Source of the DNA: Paratrimastix pyriformis
Lineage: Eukaryota > Preaxostyla > Paratrimastigidae
NCBI GenBank assembly: GCA_027972325.1
Contig: JAPMOS010000138.1
Coordinates: 1-64,000, forward strand
Length of the DNA stretch: 64,000 nucleotides
Reading direction: 5' to 3'
Each line of letters opens with the position of its first letter. Within the stretch, counting starts at the first letter, position 1. Made by a program: the position numbers and the translations under genes. The notes beneath the pieces were generated by a model. It ran no database searches. It had not been told where the DNA came from and saw only the letters and a program-made list of their open reading frames with translations. This document shows, piece by piece, positions 33,351 to 49,999 of this stretch.

Positions 33351-34982
33351 ATGTCCAGCCCTTCCACTCCTCCGGGTCCCTCGACGGGTCACCCGACGGC
33401 TACGCCCGTGTCAAACCCGACTGCGGCGGCGCCTGTTCCGATTCAGGCCCCCACTTTACCAGACCCGTTGTCCGGGCTGAAACTGCTGGAGTCTGGAGAC
33501 CAGGACTTACTCGACCTCGGCACCGAGGAGACTGGCCCCCATCTCTACGAGGACGACTCTGATGAAGACGAGCCCTCAGCGCCTGCACCAAACGCCGGGG
33601 GTCTCCCATTTTCTCCACCGGCGGCACCACCGGCACCACCGGCGGCACCACCGGCACCACCGGCGGCACCACCGGCACCACCGGCACCACCGGCACCACC
33701 GGCACCACCGACACCACCGACACCACCGGCACCACCGGCGGCACCACCGGCACCACCGGCACCACCGACACCACCGACACCACCGGCACCACCGGCGGCA
33801 CCACCGGCACCACCGGCACCACCGGCGGCACCACCGGCGGCAGCACCGGCGGCAGCACCGGCACTCTCAACTCAGACGATGGCTGCTGCCGCTCCGGGTG
33901 TCCCTCCCACCCTTGGCAGCGCCGATTCACAGATGCTTCTGTGCATCGAGGCAATCTTGAAGCAACAGATTCAAAGCGCCATCCAACAGATTCAAAGCTC
34001 CACCCAACAAATTCAACAACAAACTCAACAACAAATTCAACAACAAATTCAACAAACTCAACAACAAATTCAAATCCTGTCTCAAAAGCACCAGGCACTC
34101 GAGCAGCGACTGGCCATCTTCGAAAAGCGGATCAGCAGACAGATGGCGTTCTTCCTCGAGGTTGCATGCGTGCCACTGCTCCTCGGTCTGTGTGCCCGCA
34201 GAACCTGTTTTTTCCCAGAACAGATATCTGTTTTTTTTTTTTGCAGAACATCTGAAGGAAACCCTCGGTGGTACATGCTCTTGCCCTGTCCAAGGCCGCG
34301 TGTTCTGCCTCAGCGATGAACGAGCCGCACTCTTGGCTCGCGCGCAGGCACTTCGACAGACGGATCAATCGCCCGAGGCTGGTGGTGCAGCTGCACAAAT
34401 GGAACTCCGCGCGAGGGCTCCTGTCCAACGCACGCCACAATTGGAGGCGTTGGTCCGCAAATTTGGGGGGGCGCGCTTCAATGCATGCGAGATCGACTTG
34501 GTCTCGTACTACCACTCGCAACCAGGTCATCATCCCACCCCGCCCACCGTCCCGGCCTCTGAAGGTCCCTCTGAGGGGTACTGTGTGGCCGAATGTACGC
34601 TGTTATCACTGAAGCGAAAGCTCCGCAGGTCAGTCTCAGTCTTCTGTGGCGGCATGCCAGAGCGGCCGAGAGTCTTCACATCTCATCCCTCATCCTCCCC
34701 ATTCCTTTTCGCAGGCTCAGGGGCGAGTCGATCCTCACCTTTCAGATCACGCGACTGGAACGGGCGGCCTCAATCTTGAGACTGCGTTTCTACTTGAAGA
34801 CCGGACACGAGCTGACCTGGCCCATCCGCTACGCAGCCCTGATTGTGAGAGCGCAGGAGTTGTCCTACGCCCGGGCACAACTTGATGATGTCTTTGCCAC
34901 GCACCCCGGGGCCTTTCCCCATATGGAAGCACTCCTCCGGCACAAATGCCTTGTGTTCCTCCCCGTTCGTGTTTACGACTAG
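33351..34982 (+). CDS. Unidentified protein with Pro/Ala repeat and Gln-rich coiled coil
   Basis: A start ATG (MSSPSTPPGPSTG) opens a frame to about 34160. It holds an acidic patch (YEDDSDEDEPSAP), a long (APPAPPA)n repeat at 33615-33860, and a Gln-rich coiled coil (IQQIQ and QQTQQQ units, then HQALEQRLAIFEKRI). Later exons, about 34247-34628 and 34715-34982, encode ERAALLARAQALRQ, FGGARFNACEIDLVSYYHSQ and LRGESILTFQITRLERAAS, ending VFLPVRVYD. The junction at 34628/34715 is a clean GT-AG site; the one after 34160 I could not place in frame with certainty. The coil resembles in style the N-terminus of the duplicated Crinkler-like genes. Function unknown. Confidence 0.5.
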
Positions 34983-35426
34983 AGAACATGCTGTGGAGAA
35001 GAAAGTTTACTCGCGCCTTCGCGCCATGCGTTACACTCCGGGTGGAGCCGGGCCGAATGACCCGTGTGATGGCTCCTCCCGGCCGGGGGCCCGCCTGGTG
35101 GCGGGGCCGCCCAGTGGTGGGTGTGGGGAGGGTGGGGAGGTGCTATCGGAGGGAGAGCCCCCACACGGCCCAGCAGCCGATGGAGCCCCTCATGATCGTC
35201 CTCTTTCCCTTCCTTCCCTTCACTTCTTCGTTCTTCTCCGGCAATCGCCCCACTGTCTCCGGGCCAACAACGTTTTTCCCCCGACAAAAGCCGGAGAGAA
35301 AATTTGACGCAATAGAGTCGCACGAAAAAAGTTTGCTTTTTTCTTTCTTCTTTTTTCTCCGCCCAAGAAGGACCGCTCGGCTGAAGTTCCAGGCTGCTCT
35401 CGTGCACAAACGCAACGACAAAAAAA
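34983..35426. other. Spacer
   Basis: GC-rich sequence, then a T-rich stretch (35325-35460), up to the inverted duplication. No gene seen. Confidence 0.5.
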
Positions 35427-35778
35427 GGGACTTTTTTTTCTTTCTCACTTTCTTTTTTCTTTATTGCGTCACAACCTTCAAAGGGATCGACGTCCTCTCC
35501 ACACAAAAACATTCCATGCGTCGCAGATTGAAAGCGCCTCCATCCCAGAGATAAGAACCGGAGAGCCCACCACGAAACGCCAAAGAACGGGAAACGGAGA
35601 ACGGAGAAGGTGGACACGGCTGACTGACTGGAGAAGGTGGCCCCGCGGATCGAGGAGGAAGGCGGATCGGAAAAAGAGGGAAAGGATGCTCATCCTCTGA
35701 GGGGGAAAAAGTCAGAGAGAAATTCCGGGGACGGTGGCAGGTTCTCAAAGCCTCGCCATCGCAGGGACGCCCCGAATC

Positions 35779-38700
35779 TCAGCTGTGCCAAGGGAACAAG
35801 TCCAGGCCTTTCTTGACCCCATTGTAGTCGCCAGCACGTGCCGCCTTGGCCGCCTGCGAGAAGTAGAGCATGTTCGCCTCATGGCGCCGCCAATACGCCC
35901 TGATCTTGGGTAGATCATCGAGTCCTGCGTACCGGGGCGGGCAGGAGACGACCGTACAGAAGGCCGTGATCACCCGAACCAGGGCCACCAGGTCGTCCGC
36001 GGGCGTGAACTGGTGCCTTGAGTGAGGCGCCACGCTCCAGTCCTTGAGGGCCGCTTCGCTGGCGTAGCATGGATCGCCCATGAGTTCGACGGGGGGGTGA
36101 CGACGACGGAGGGCAAGCCCAAAGTCGATGAGGAACAAGGTGGCTCCTTTGCACATGAAGTTGCTTGGGCGGACGTCAACGGCGAGGTACCCCAGCCGGT
36201 GCAGGGTCTCCAGCCGATCCACGGCCGCCTGGGCATTCGCTGGATGGGGTGGTGTGCGTGTGTGCGTGCACAGAAGCAGAAGAAAGAAGGACGATGTTGA
36301 AAGGGACAAGTCGATGGAACAGGTGTGAACAGGTATGTGCGCATGTGCAGAAGGAAACGCTGCTGCGAGGCGCGCGCTGGGACGGCGGCGGGAGGCCCAA
36401 GGTTGATGAATGGAGGGTTGCTGGATGTGCTGATCAAGTGGGGCTGGCGGCTGCGAACGGGATCAGAGGGGCCAACAACGGCGAACGCAAGGCATGGAGG
36501 CGGGAAAGACATCCACTGCAGGCCCCGCATCAGCAGAAGGCCAAGGTACTTGAATAGGCGTGAAGTGGACGCCACACAGTGGGAGGTGCATGATGCCGAT
36601 ATCACCACAGAACAAAACGCAGTGCATGAAGGGGAGCGGATTGGAAGCGAGATGGAGATGTGCAGTTGGGATGGGAATGTGAAGGAAGACGCACCTCGGG
36701 TCCACGTATGGATTCGGTCGAGTTTGGGGGTCAGGAAGAGCCGCTTGCAGGGGTAGGGCAGGGTGTCGGGGGCGTCCTGTACGACCCTGGCCAGCTTGAG
36801 GAACCCCTCCGGGTACGGGCGAACGGCCGCAAGAGCGGTATACACCTCGATCTCGGGTTGGATGCAGAGGGCAACGGGCCCCTCCGTGGGCACACTCTGC
36901 GGCGAATGTGTGAATGTGTGAATGTGTGAATGTGTGAATGTGTGAATGTGTGAATGTGTGAATGTGTGAATGTGTGAATGTGTGAATGTGTGAATGTGTG
37001 AATGTGTGAATGTGTGAATGTGTGAATGTGTGAATGTGTGAATGTGTGAATGTGTGAATGTGTGAATGTGTGAATGTGTGAATGTGTGAATGTGTGAATG
37101 TGTGAATGTGTGAATGTGTGAATGTGTGAATGTGAGTGAGTGAGTGAGTGAGTGAGTGAGTGAGTGAGTGAGTGAGTGAGTGAGTGAGTGAGTGAGTGAG
37201 TGAGTGAGTGAGTGAGTGAGTGAGTGAGTGGTGTGAGGAGCCTGTGAGGAGCCTGTGTGAGGAGCCTGTGTGCGTGCGTGTGCGTGCGTGTGAGTGTGTG
37301 TGGTGGTTGGTGGTGGTGGCTGGTGGTTGTGGTGGGCTGGAGACGACAAACCTTCAACACCACTTCGATCTCTCCAGGCCCTTTGAGGAGGTGGACCGCG
37401 GCGCGGGGGGTGGTCTAAAAGGGGGCAGGAAGGGAACTCAGTCAAGTGACGGAAGAGGGGAAACTGTCACAGACGTCCGAGCGAATGACCATGAGTGGCC
37501 GAACATATCTGTAGTCGCCCTCAGGAAGGCTTTCATCCCCACCGCCGGCAGCAGCAGCAGCAGCGGCAGCGGCAGCAGTGGCCGGGGCAGTGGCCGGGGC
37601 AGTGGCCGGGGCAGTGGCCGGGGCAGTGGCCGGGGCAGTGGCCGGGGCAGTGGCCGGGGCAGTGGCCGGGGCAGTGGCCGGGGCAGTGGCCGGGGCAGTG
37701 GCCGGGGCAGTGGCCGGGGCAGTGGCCGGGGCAGTGGCCGGGGGGCCCAGGCGGAAGGATTTCGGGATGCCGGCCTGCTCGGTGGTCATTCCCAGCAGAC
37801 ACCCGAGGAACCGCTGGGCCATCGGGTCGCGGTACTTCAAGCGGGCAGTCAGGTGGGTCAATCGGCCTGCGGGATCCATCTGCGCCGCTCGGAAGCAGGT
37901 GGGGGCCAACCCAAGGACAATGACGTGCTGGCGTGTTTCCTTGCGAATCAACCGGGCGGCATAACTGAGGGCCTCGCCCAAGGCAAAGTTGGTCTCGGTA
38001 TCATGCACTTTGAGCTCCGCAAGGAGGAGCGCTTTGGCCGGATGGATGCGGATCCCCTCAACCTCCGGCCTCTTCGGCGGCCTCTTCTTCTCCTGGTCCT
38101 CCTCCTCCTGCTCCTCCTCCTGCTCCTCCTCCTGCTCCTCCTCCTGCTCATTCTCATTCTCATCTTGCTCCAGCTTCGGCCTCTTCAGCTCCTGCTTCAG
38201 CCTCTTCAGCACCTGCTTCACCTCCTCCGGCTTCAGCTCCTCCTGCTCCTCATCAGTCGCTCCCTCGGCCTCCTGGACATACTCGTCGTCATCATCGTCG
38301 TCATCGGTATCGACATCCCCCTCGTTCGCAGCGGCCACAACGACGAAATCAGGTTTGCAGTCGCCGACGATGGTGAGTGGAGTGTTCGATGTGTCCACGA
38401 CACGGTTCAGCGGGTTGGGGTTCAGCTCACTGAGCAGCTTTTTGATGGGCAACATGAGAAGGGCCTCGAGGCGACAGCGGGTGCACATGGAAATCAGTCG
38501 TGAGAGTTCGGCCCGCTTCACCTTCGGGAGCACGTTCGGCACGGTGGCTCCGTACAGGGGGAATGTGCCGTCGAGAAGGTTCGCAGAGGAGACCAACACT
38601 GCCGAGGAGGGTGGCGCGTTAACCATCCCAACCAACTCCGAAGAGGTGGGCACGTAGAAACGTGAGGGCGTCCCGGCAATGGCATCCACGAGTTGTTTTG

Positions 38701-39073
38701 CTTCTTCTTGCAGCCGTTCCACCACGCGTTGGATTGCTTCTTCTTGCCGTTGCTTTGCTTCTTCTTGCTGTCGTTTTGCTTCTTCTTTTGCTTCTTCTTG
38801 CTGTCGTTTTGCTTCTTCTTTCAGCCGTTCCACCACGCGTTGCAATGCTTCTTCTTGCTGTCGTTTTGCTTCTTCTTGCTGTCGTTTTGATTGGGCTTCC
38901 AGGGCCTCGAATCGTTCTTGGATCTGTTGTAAAAAGCCTTGTTGTTGATCTATTGGGAGAAGGATATGGGAGGAGAAACAAAACGAGACCGGACCAGAGG
39001 ACAAGTGGTGAGAAACCAGGCTGACATCTTGGCGGGTCCCGTCCTCGCCAGACTCGGTGCGGCGGCGGTGCAT
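35779..39073 (-). CDS. Crinkler/RHS-like gene, right copy: coiled coil, PD-(D/E)XK-like nuclease, kinase-like domain
   Basis: Minus-strand counterpart of the gene at 6916-10034. It starts at MHRRRTESGEDG (39073) and ends KKGLDLFPWHS (35779). The long first exon (to about 37475) reads in one frame through the coiled coil (KRQQEEA and VVERLKEEA units), PDFVVVAA, the Asp/Glu-rich insert, LLLAELKVHDTETNFALGEA, a (PATA)n repeat and SLPEGDYRYVRPLMVIRSD. Three further exons encode VVHLLKGPGEIEVVLK, the AALAAVRPYPEGFLKLA region, and the kinase-like C-terminus with VDVRPSNFM and LIDFGLA. The kinase lacks the classical HRD histidine (VDV) but keeps D and N, so activity is uncertain. This copy looks whole. 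Confidence 0.62.
36900..37232. repeat. Intronic (GTGTGAAT)n followed by (GAGT)n
   Basis: About 28 GTGTGAAT units followed by about 23 GAGT units, in the intron of the right-copy gene. The left copy has only a few corresponding units. Confidence 0.97.
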
Positions 39074-40106
39074 TTTTGGGGAGACTAATGGGGTTTGCCG
39101 GGGTGAAGCCTCCGGCGCCGGATACGGCTTGGCGCAACCCCAATAATCCGGGGGAGGAAGAAATGAACAGTAGAACAAATGACACGTACATGTCCGGACG
39201 GAATGGTCTGGTTCGGGGTGTTTTCATATGGTCTCTGCGACTTCCCAGGTTCCAAGGTTCACATCCCCGTCTGGACATTAGGGGATTCTCTTTTCTGTCC
39301 GAAAACTTCACATATAGAACCGTTTTGATATTTCCGATAATGATGTGCTGACCGAGCTGACATGCACATCCCAACTTGCTTTTTTGGGCAATATAGCAAG
39401 TTGCTCGATCAAAAGGCAGCCAGACGATATCACACACACCTCGTATTGTGGCTCGTGTGGGAGGCGAACTGATCTGAGAAAGTTCCCTGAACTCTCGAAC
39501 GTGTTTTATCTCATTGCGCAATCTTTCACCGAGTCGTTTCACCGAGTCTACAGGGGCGGGCGGGCGGCTTTTTTTGATTGGCGGCCGGCGGGCGGGCCGA
39601 ACTTTTGGGTTGGCGGCCGGCGGCCGGGCGGGCGGGCCGAACTTGAAGGGGGAGATCAGAAACAGGAGTGACACAGGGGGTGTTGCAATCATGGTTCGAT
39701 ATCCATTGACTGGACTGCGGACAAGGGTCCCCCTTTCGCGGTGATCCACCTGCCAATGGCACTTCGTTTTACACAAAACTTCACTCCCGGGTCCCTCGTT
39801 GTCGCGGTGAGGCACAAGAAGAAAGAAAATGAAAGGGGTGAGATCGGCCTGTTGCAATCGAAAATCCAACCACGAACTCTCTCACCGGTCCACCCGGGGT
39901 CGAAAAAGGAGGACGCCAGTTGGGAAAGTGGGTCAGGCACCTGAAATCCGTGCCCCTTCGTCACCTTTACTACGTTGAGGTCCCGGAGGGGAACCATTCC
40001 GGGGAACCATAACCCCATGACCCCTTCCGGGGGGGAATCATAACCACTTCCGGGGAATCATAACCACTTCCGGGGAACCATAACGGGAGCAGACAGACAC
40101 AGCCAT

Positions 40107-40745
<639 letters not shown>

Positions 40746-40989
40746 ATCACCAGGGGTGTGTGTGTGGGGGGTCGAGTTTGGCTCGCGGTCATCATCGCGT
40801 GCCAAACGACAGCTGGGTGTCTGCCGTCCCATTCCACAATTATGTTCCGGGAGGGCCACCAGAGCGCAACCCCTGGCCGGATCGGCCCGTCGACGTGGGC
40901 AATACACAACGTGGCGTGTTGGAGGCTTCGGGTCGGCCTCTGGGGAAGCGGCGGCTCGGAAGGCTGCCCGATCGACGTGCAGTTGGCGT

Positions 40990-41233
40990 CCTGGCGCAGA
41001 TCGCCGCCGCACTCCGCGAGAATGATGCCTATGAGGTGGTCTGCGCCCCAATCTGGTATCGCCCGCCTTCCCCTCATCATCAACCATCCCCCCGCCCGCC
41101 CCCCGCCCTGCAGCTTATGAAGATATTCACTGTTGACCAGTTGAGCCCATTCGCGGTTGCCAAGGGCCTCAAGGTGCCCAAACGCAAGGCTGACCTGGTC
41201 ACCAGCCTCATCAGGAACGCCCGCCCGGACTGA
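40990..41233 (+). pseudogene. SAP-exon fragment, copy 2
   Basis: Same family as the end of the gene at 25288-28223. [16 protein letters not shown] is followed by the conserved intron and the SAP exon ([20 protein letters not shown], stop at 41233). It extends further upstream than copy 1, which is cut by the LINE at the corresponding place. No NTPase part precedes it; 40746-40989 holds no recognisable domain. Confidence 0.65.
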
Positions 41234-42324
41234 GTGTGCGGGCGGATAACCCGCGGGCAAAAACCGACCCCGAGCGCGGCCTCCCATCTCCCCACCATTC
41301 GCTTGGGTAGAGGGTACCATGTGCCGCGCCACCTCCCCACCCCACCTGCGGGTCACCACCTCGGGGGGGTGGTCGACTTGCCCGGTTGGTGCCCGCGGGC
41401 AACCCGCGGGCAAGGACGCGGGATGTCCGCCTACCCGCCACGTTCCCGCCTCCCGGGGGCATGCCCGCCTCCTGCCCGCCTCCTGCCCGTCTGCCAGTGG
41501 GCATGCCCGCCCCCTGCCCGCCTCCCGGGGGCATGCCCGCCTCCTGCCCGTCTGCCAGCGGGCAATCCCGCCTCCTGCCCGCCTCCCCCAGATGATAACG
41601 GCAAAATTGTCCTTCATAATCCCGTCTTGCATGCCAGAATCCCGACCGACCGACTTCAATAGAGAGTGTCGTACGCTGGGCAGTCGGGCACGGGGCCCTG
41701 GAACTCTTTCCTGAGGCGGCGCCTCTTTACACTTGCGCTGGAGACCCCAGGGGTGATGGTTCCGCGGAAGGGGTTATAAGGTCTTCGAGTCCCCCTCCAG
41801 AGCCTGCTGCTGCTCCTCCGCCGCCATGTCCAGACGTTCCCTCACTCGGGCATCGTCGGCCCGGTGCTGTTCAGCTGCAGCGGCTGCTCACGGTCGAGGT
41901 GGGGGACGCGGGGCGGCCATGACGACGGGGGCGGACCATCAACCCGACTCACCGCCCTCGATGGAATGCACCGATTTGGTTCGTCCGTTCTCTGTTCTTT
42001 CACAAAAAAACATGGGGGGGGGGGGGGGGAGGGGGGGGAGGGGAGGGGAGGAGGAGGAGGAGGAGGAGGAGGAGGTTGGGGGTGAGGGGATGGGGGATAC
42101 ACCGGGTGTGAGCAAGGAGAGCCGCATGGAACCGGAGAAACGAGGAGGCAGTGAATGAATGGCACGGCAATGCGCTGGCTGACGGGGGCGCTCAGCTGTG
42201 CCGAGGCGTCCAGTCCGCTTCCGACTCGGCCCGGACCTCGTCGCTTGGGCTTGCTTGGCCAAGGGAAGATCTCACGGACAGATCGAGCGTCTGCACCGCC
42301 GAACCGGCTGCTTGTGTTGCTGCT

Positions 42325-42586
<262 letters not shown>

Positions 42587-42769
42587 GTTGTTCGGTATCA
42601 GACTTGAGGCGAGCCGACGCACGCGTTCATGACGGCTATCTCAGCCTCGACCCGACTGGGCGCGGGCCCGCGCTCGTGTGCCGCCCAGTGGGCATCCCAG
42701 GTGGCGCCCTCGAAGAACCAGCGGGCGAGGTCGGCCGCCCGGTGAACATCGTCCGCGAACTTGGAGAGC

Positions 42770-43183
42770 ACCAACCCGCTGGGCATTCAATTCAACCGAA
42801 GGACGAGAGCAGATGCAAGATGAGGAGAGAGAGCACCAACCCGCTGGGCATTCACCCGGAAGAGGAGCGGATGCGGATATGAGGAGAGCGAGCATCATAT
42901 CACACCCGCTGGGCATTCCATTCAACCGAAGGACGAGCAGATGCAAGATGAGGAGAGCGAGCACCAGCCCGCTGGGCATTTCAACCGAAGGACGAGCGGA
43001 TGCGATGTGGATATGAGGAGAGAGCGCATCACTCCCGCAAGGGACATTCAATTCAACCGAAGGACGAGCAGATGCAATATGAGGAGACGGCGAGCAGGAT
43101 GCGATGTGGAGATGAGGAGAGAGCGCATCACCCCCGCAGGGGCATTCAGAATATTCATCCGAAGGACGAGCGGATGCGATGGG
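42770..43183. repeat. Degenerate minisatellite of about 65-95 bases, copy 2
   Basis: Almost identical to 15330-15740. Six units with CGCTGGGCATTC and CCGAAGGACGAG. Confidence 0.9.
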
Positions 43184-43214
43184 GAGGCGAGCGGGACATG
43201 GGGAGGGTGGGGGC

Positions 43215-46650
<3,436 letters not shown>

Positions 46651-46676
46651 CACCAGAATCCATCACAGACGGAATG

Positions 46677-48464
46677 ATGGCGCATGCCCGGCTGGCCTTT
46701 TGTAAAATGGCAAGGGCCACTTGGACGCCAGTTTCACCCAGAGGTCTTCTCCGGTGTCGGGCCAGGAGCTTCAGATATTCTCTTGACTCTGCCCAAAGTG
46801 ATGCAAGGACATCCCAACCACAGACTGGGTGCTCTGCCCCGATATACATCCTGGCAACCAGTGGATGCTTTAAAAGAAGGATGTTTCTAACGGTGTGAAA
46901 TGCCAACAAACCGATCTGGCTGGCAGAAACTGGATTGGATGCTCGAATAATGCCTCAAAAAAAATGTTAGGCGTCCAGGCTTCCGTTGATATACTCCACG
47001 GATCAACACCATCCAGCAGAGCAAGCTCCCAGTCCGGGGTGGTTCTTGTAGGGGAAGTCGGAGAAGAAGACAGGATGATAGTGCCGGCCGGGGCCGAGGA
47101 TCGAAAGCCGGAAAACTTCAACGAAAAACGGACGTCCGCCGCGTTGGGGTCTCGGGCCACCGCGTCCTCGTCCTCCATTGATGCAGGACAGTCTTCATGG
47201 GCACAAACCATCTCCATGGCGACTCCAGCAGGTCAACACAGTTGCGATGCGGGCGCCAGAACGAGCTTTCGGCTTTGTGGGTATGACGCCTCGATCATCT
47301 CCAGGGAAAAACGCTCCGTCTGGAGGCCCAGCTGCCACACAACGGTCAGGAGAAGAGGGATTCACTGTCGTCTGGCGGCTCTCCTCACAGGCAAAGGAAA
47401 ATGCCTCAGCCGGGCCTTTGCTCGGGGTTGAGCGCTGGCAAGATCGAACCCGCGAGGTCGTGGATGGCCTCAGGGCAGTGTGGTCTCTGGCCTCCGAGCT
47501 GGGCGGCGGTCGGTCGATGCGAACCCGGGGTCTTGGGCTGCTTTCATGGTTGATGGGCGCCTCGCGCATGACGCCCGTCCAGGGGCCCTGGGCTGTCTTG
47601 GGGAGCGCGGGCTCGCGTCGGTGTTTCAGGCCAATCACATGGGCGAGAGGGTCGGACGGGACATGGACGGCGGGGGGATCGGGTGGGGCATGGGCGCCGG
47701 GGGGATCGTGAGGCCAGCCAGCATCTAGAGGCAGAGGGCGAGGGGCGGCGTGATGTCGAGGCTGCTCAGGGACAAAATGTGGGCTGGCTGACAGGGGCAA
47801 AGGGCGCCGGGCAGCTGCTCATGGGCATGATGTGGGCGGGCTGGCAGATGTCGGGACAGTGGCAGCGGCTGCTCATGGGCGGTGGGTCGGAAAGTGTGGC
47901 GGAGCGATCGGCCCGTTGCCAGAGGCGTATGTGGAGCAGGCCAGGTCGGCCGGAGCCCCCCGTTCTAGCCCTTCACCCGTCCCCCGGGCTACGCAGCAGT
48001 GCCAGTTGGGGAGCTATTTGGCAGGGACCACGAGCAGCCGGGCAATCGGGCCCTGGCAGCTTAGTCAGACAAAAGGAAGCTGTTGGTTCAGAAAGCCCGG
48101 ACATGCGATGCCACCCGGAAAACGATGACATCGAGCCCCCAGAGTAGGGGCCCAAAGAGAAAGTCGATCTACATTTGCTGTCATTGACTCGCTGGAGGAA
48201 CAGGAGAAAGACAGGTGGAGGAGTGGGATGGGGTGGGGGTTAACTCTCAAAGTGATCCGGAACGGAAATGGAAAAAAAAAATCCACACACATTCCGAACC
48301 AAAAACGCAGTTCGCCTGTCAAAGGTGACGGCGCGCCGAAAGAAAACCTCCCCCCATCGCGTTTGAATGGCTTCGCGCCGAAAAACCGCAGAAAAAAATA
48401 AGGGTAAGTGCGGAAGAAAATGGGAAGAGGAGTGAGATGAAATGGGAAAAAGTCTCCGGCAATT
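46677..48464. other. Unassigned region with possible exons
   Basis: Minus-strand open stretches at 46700-46900 (VARMYIGAEHPVCGWDVLAS) and 46900-47175 (MEDEDAVARDPNAADVRFSL) read like real protein but lie in different frames without a convincing intron. They may be the N-terminal part of the gene at 43215-46650, since they lie directly upstream of it. 47195-47800 is open on both strands with GC-rich, unrecognised content. 47800-48464 shows nothing. This is the transition from the duplicated region to the conserved block. Confidence 0.35.
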
Positions 48465-49570
48465 TCACTTGCCAAGACCATTGCCAAGGCCAGCCACCGG
48501 AACAGGAGCAGCAGGCGGGAGGTGGGCAGGAAGAACATTGGGAAGAGGAACCATCTCGTTGGAAACAATTGGAGGAGCGGGAGCGACGGCAGTAGAAATG
48601 GTCAGCATAAGATCGAGGTTGCCTAAGAGACAAGGTCAGGATTCGCCCAAATAAAAACGAGGAACAAACCATCGTGCTGGAGGATGAACTGAAAGTTGTT
48701 ATAGATCATCTCCAGCTGTCTCCTCAGTTGCTCGATCGTGGGACGCTCAACAAACTTGATAGACTTGGTGCGGCTGGCGGTGCACAGCCGGCCGACGCCC
48801 AGAAGCGCATTTCGTTCGCACTCAGAGTCACCAAAAGAAATGACGTTCATCTCCGAGGTCTTAGGGAAGGTGCAGCAAATCTTTTCGGTAAAAGCGGTGG
48901 CCTGAAAATTTTTGCCAAGCTAGGAATGAACAAAACTGGAAACAAGACGTTCAGACCTTCCACTGGTTGGGATTGTTCAGGCACAGGTGCTGGTAAGTGG
49001 AACGAGCAGAAACAATCGTGGTGCGTTCGAGATAAGGAACCACTAAGAAAGCGGAATAGTAAAAACAAAATGCAAAGAGAGTCGTTTGCTAACCTCGAGG
49101 CATGAACTTCTGTGCACTGAGTTCGACCCACCCACTCTCGGCATTGGTGATCAAGAAAATGCGCGACTGGCTCTCAATGGCACGAGCGAGGACACGCATC
49201 ACCTGCACTTCGAGCTGTTGAAACTGCAGCTTCAAATCCTTGAGCATTTCGGTGGACTGGAGGGTGATGCCCGCGGCGCAAAGAACAGTGGAGGCCAGCA
49301 GGGTATCATCCCTAAAAGAGATGTAAGATCGACAGAGACAAAGAATTGTCTCGGACCAGTCGAAAATAATGGCTGGATAAGATATTCAACGCATGCGAAG
49401 GAAGGCAAGGTGCCATAAGCATGCTTCGAATGACAACAGGCTTAGGGAAGACCTGTTTGCTTCTGGAAGGGCTTAATCTTGATTGCCTTCACAGGAGGAC
49501 GGGTCATGGAAGCGGGGATCTGATGAGGGGCAACGGGAGAGTAATCCTGGGGAAGGAGATCGGTGCTCAT
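48465..49570 (-). CDS. HAD-like protein of a conserved protist family
   Basis: Five exons on the minus strand: 49570-49453, 49372-49094, 49042-48957, 48901-48670 and 48622-48465, all GT-AG and in frame. Start MSTDLLPQDYSPVAPHQIPA. Motifs in order: AIIFDWSETIL (HAD motif I position), IFLITNAESGWVEL (motif II, T/N), TIVSARSTYQ and NQWKATAF, then NVISFGDSECERNALL (motif III/IV region, GDS) and KSIKFVERPTIEQLRRQLE. The order of I(L)FDW, TNA..GWVE, SAR, WK, ISFGDS..E and KFxExP is shared by uncharacterised HAD-fold proteins in many protists. In the usual FDWDDT motif the second Asp is the general acid; here it is Ser (DWSET), so a phosphatase role is doubtful. The C-terminus is Pro-rich. Confidence 0.78.
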
Positions 49571-49999
49571 AATTGCTCAAGGGGGGGTGGCACGAGCGAG
49601 ATAACGGGGGGTGATTAACGACGAAGAGGAAAAGCTCCTTTGGCTTTTCCCTCTGTACGAGGCGGGGAGGCTAGCTTAGGTCAGGAGGGTTATCCTCGTT
49701 CAAAATTCGAGGTTCGTCGGTGCGGGCACGCGACAAACCCTTTTCATCACCAGCAACAACCGCAAAAAAAAGTGGGGTTGGCGTGAGCCAATTAATTCAA
49801 AAGATCAGCTCGGTGATCATCCGGGCATTGCGATGATATGAACCTCACACGCAGGCAGGCAACACCTTCCAAAGACTTCGCCTGCCCACTTGGAGAAACC
49901 CTGAAGGAGAATTTTCGGACCAACTTCGAGTTTGCCGACCAGCCAAGAGACCAAAAAGATGCAAATGTTCAAAAAAAAAAAAAAAAATCGCGCCGTCTA
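49571..49999. other. Intergenic spacer
   Basis: Region between the start of the HAD-like gene and the end of RPA43. It would hold the HAD gene's promoter and the RPA43 3' end. An A-run lies at 49971-49987. No gene seen. Confidence 0.6.

Larger units (their letters stand above)
35427..40106 (-). repeat. Segmental inverted duplication, right copy
   Basis: Reverse-complement partner of 5870-10406. It is slightly longer because of the intron satellite at 36900-37230. It ends at the (CAT)n array after ACAGACACAGCCATG, the mirror of the left copy's edge. Confidence 0.92.

Noticed and set aside
35970-37445. 491-codon minus-strand frame with (FTHSHIHT)n
   Set aside because: It crosses the intron satellite of the right-copy gene; the exons on either side are in other frames and explain the interval.
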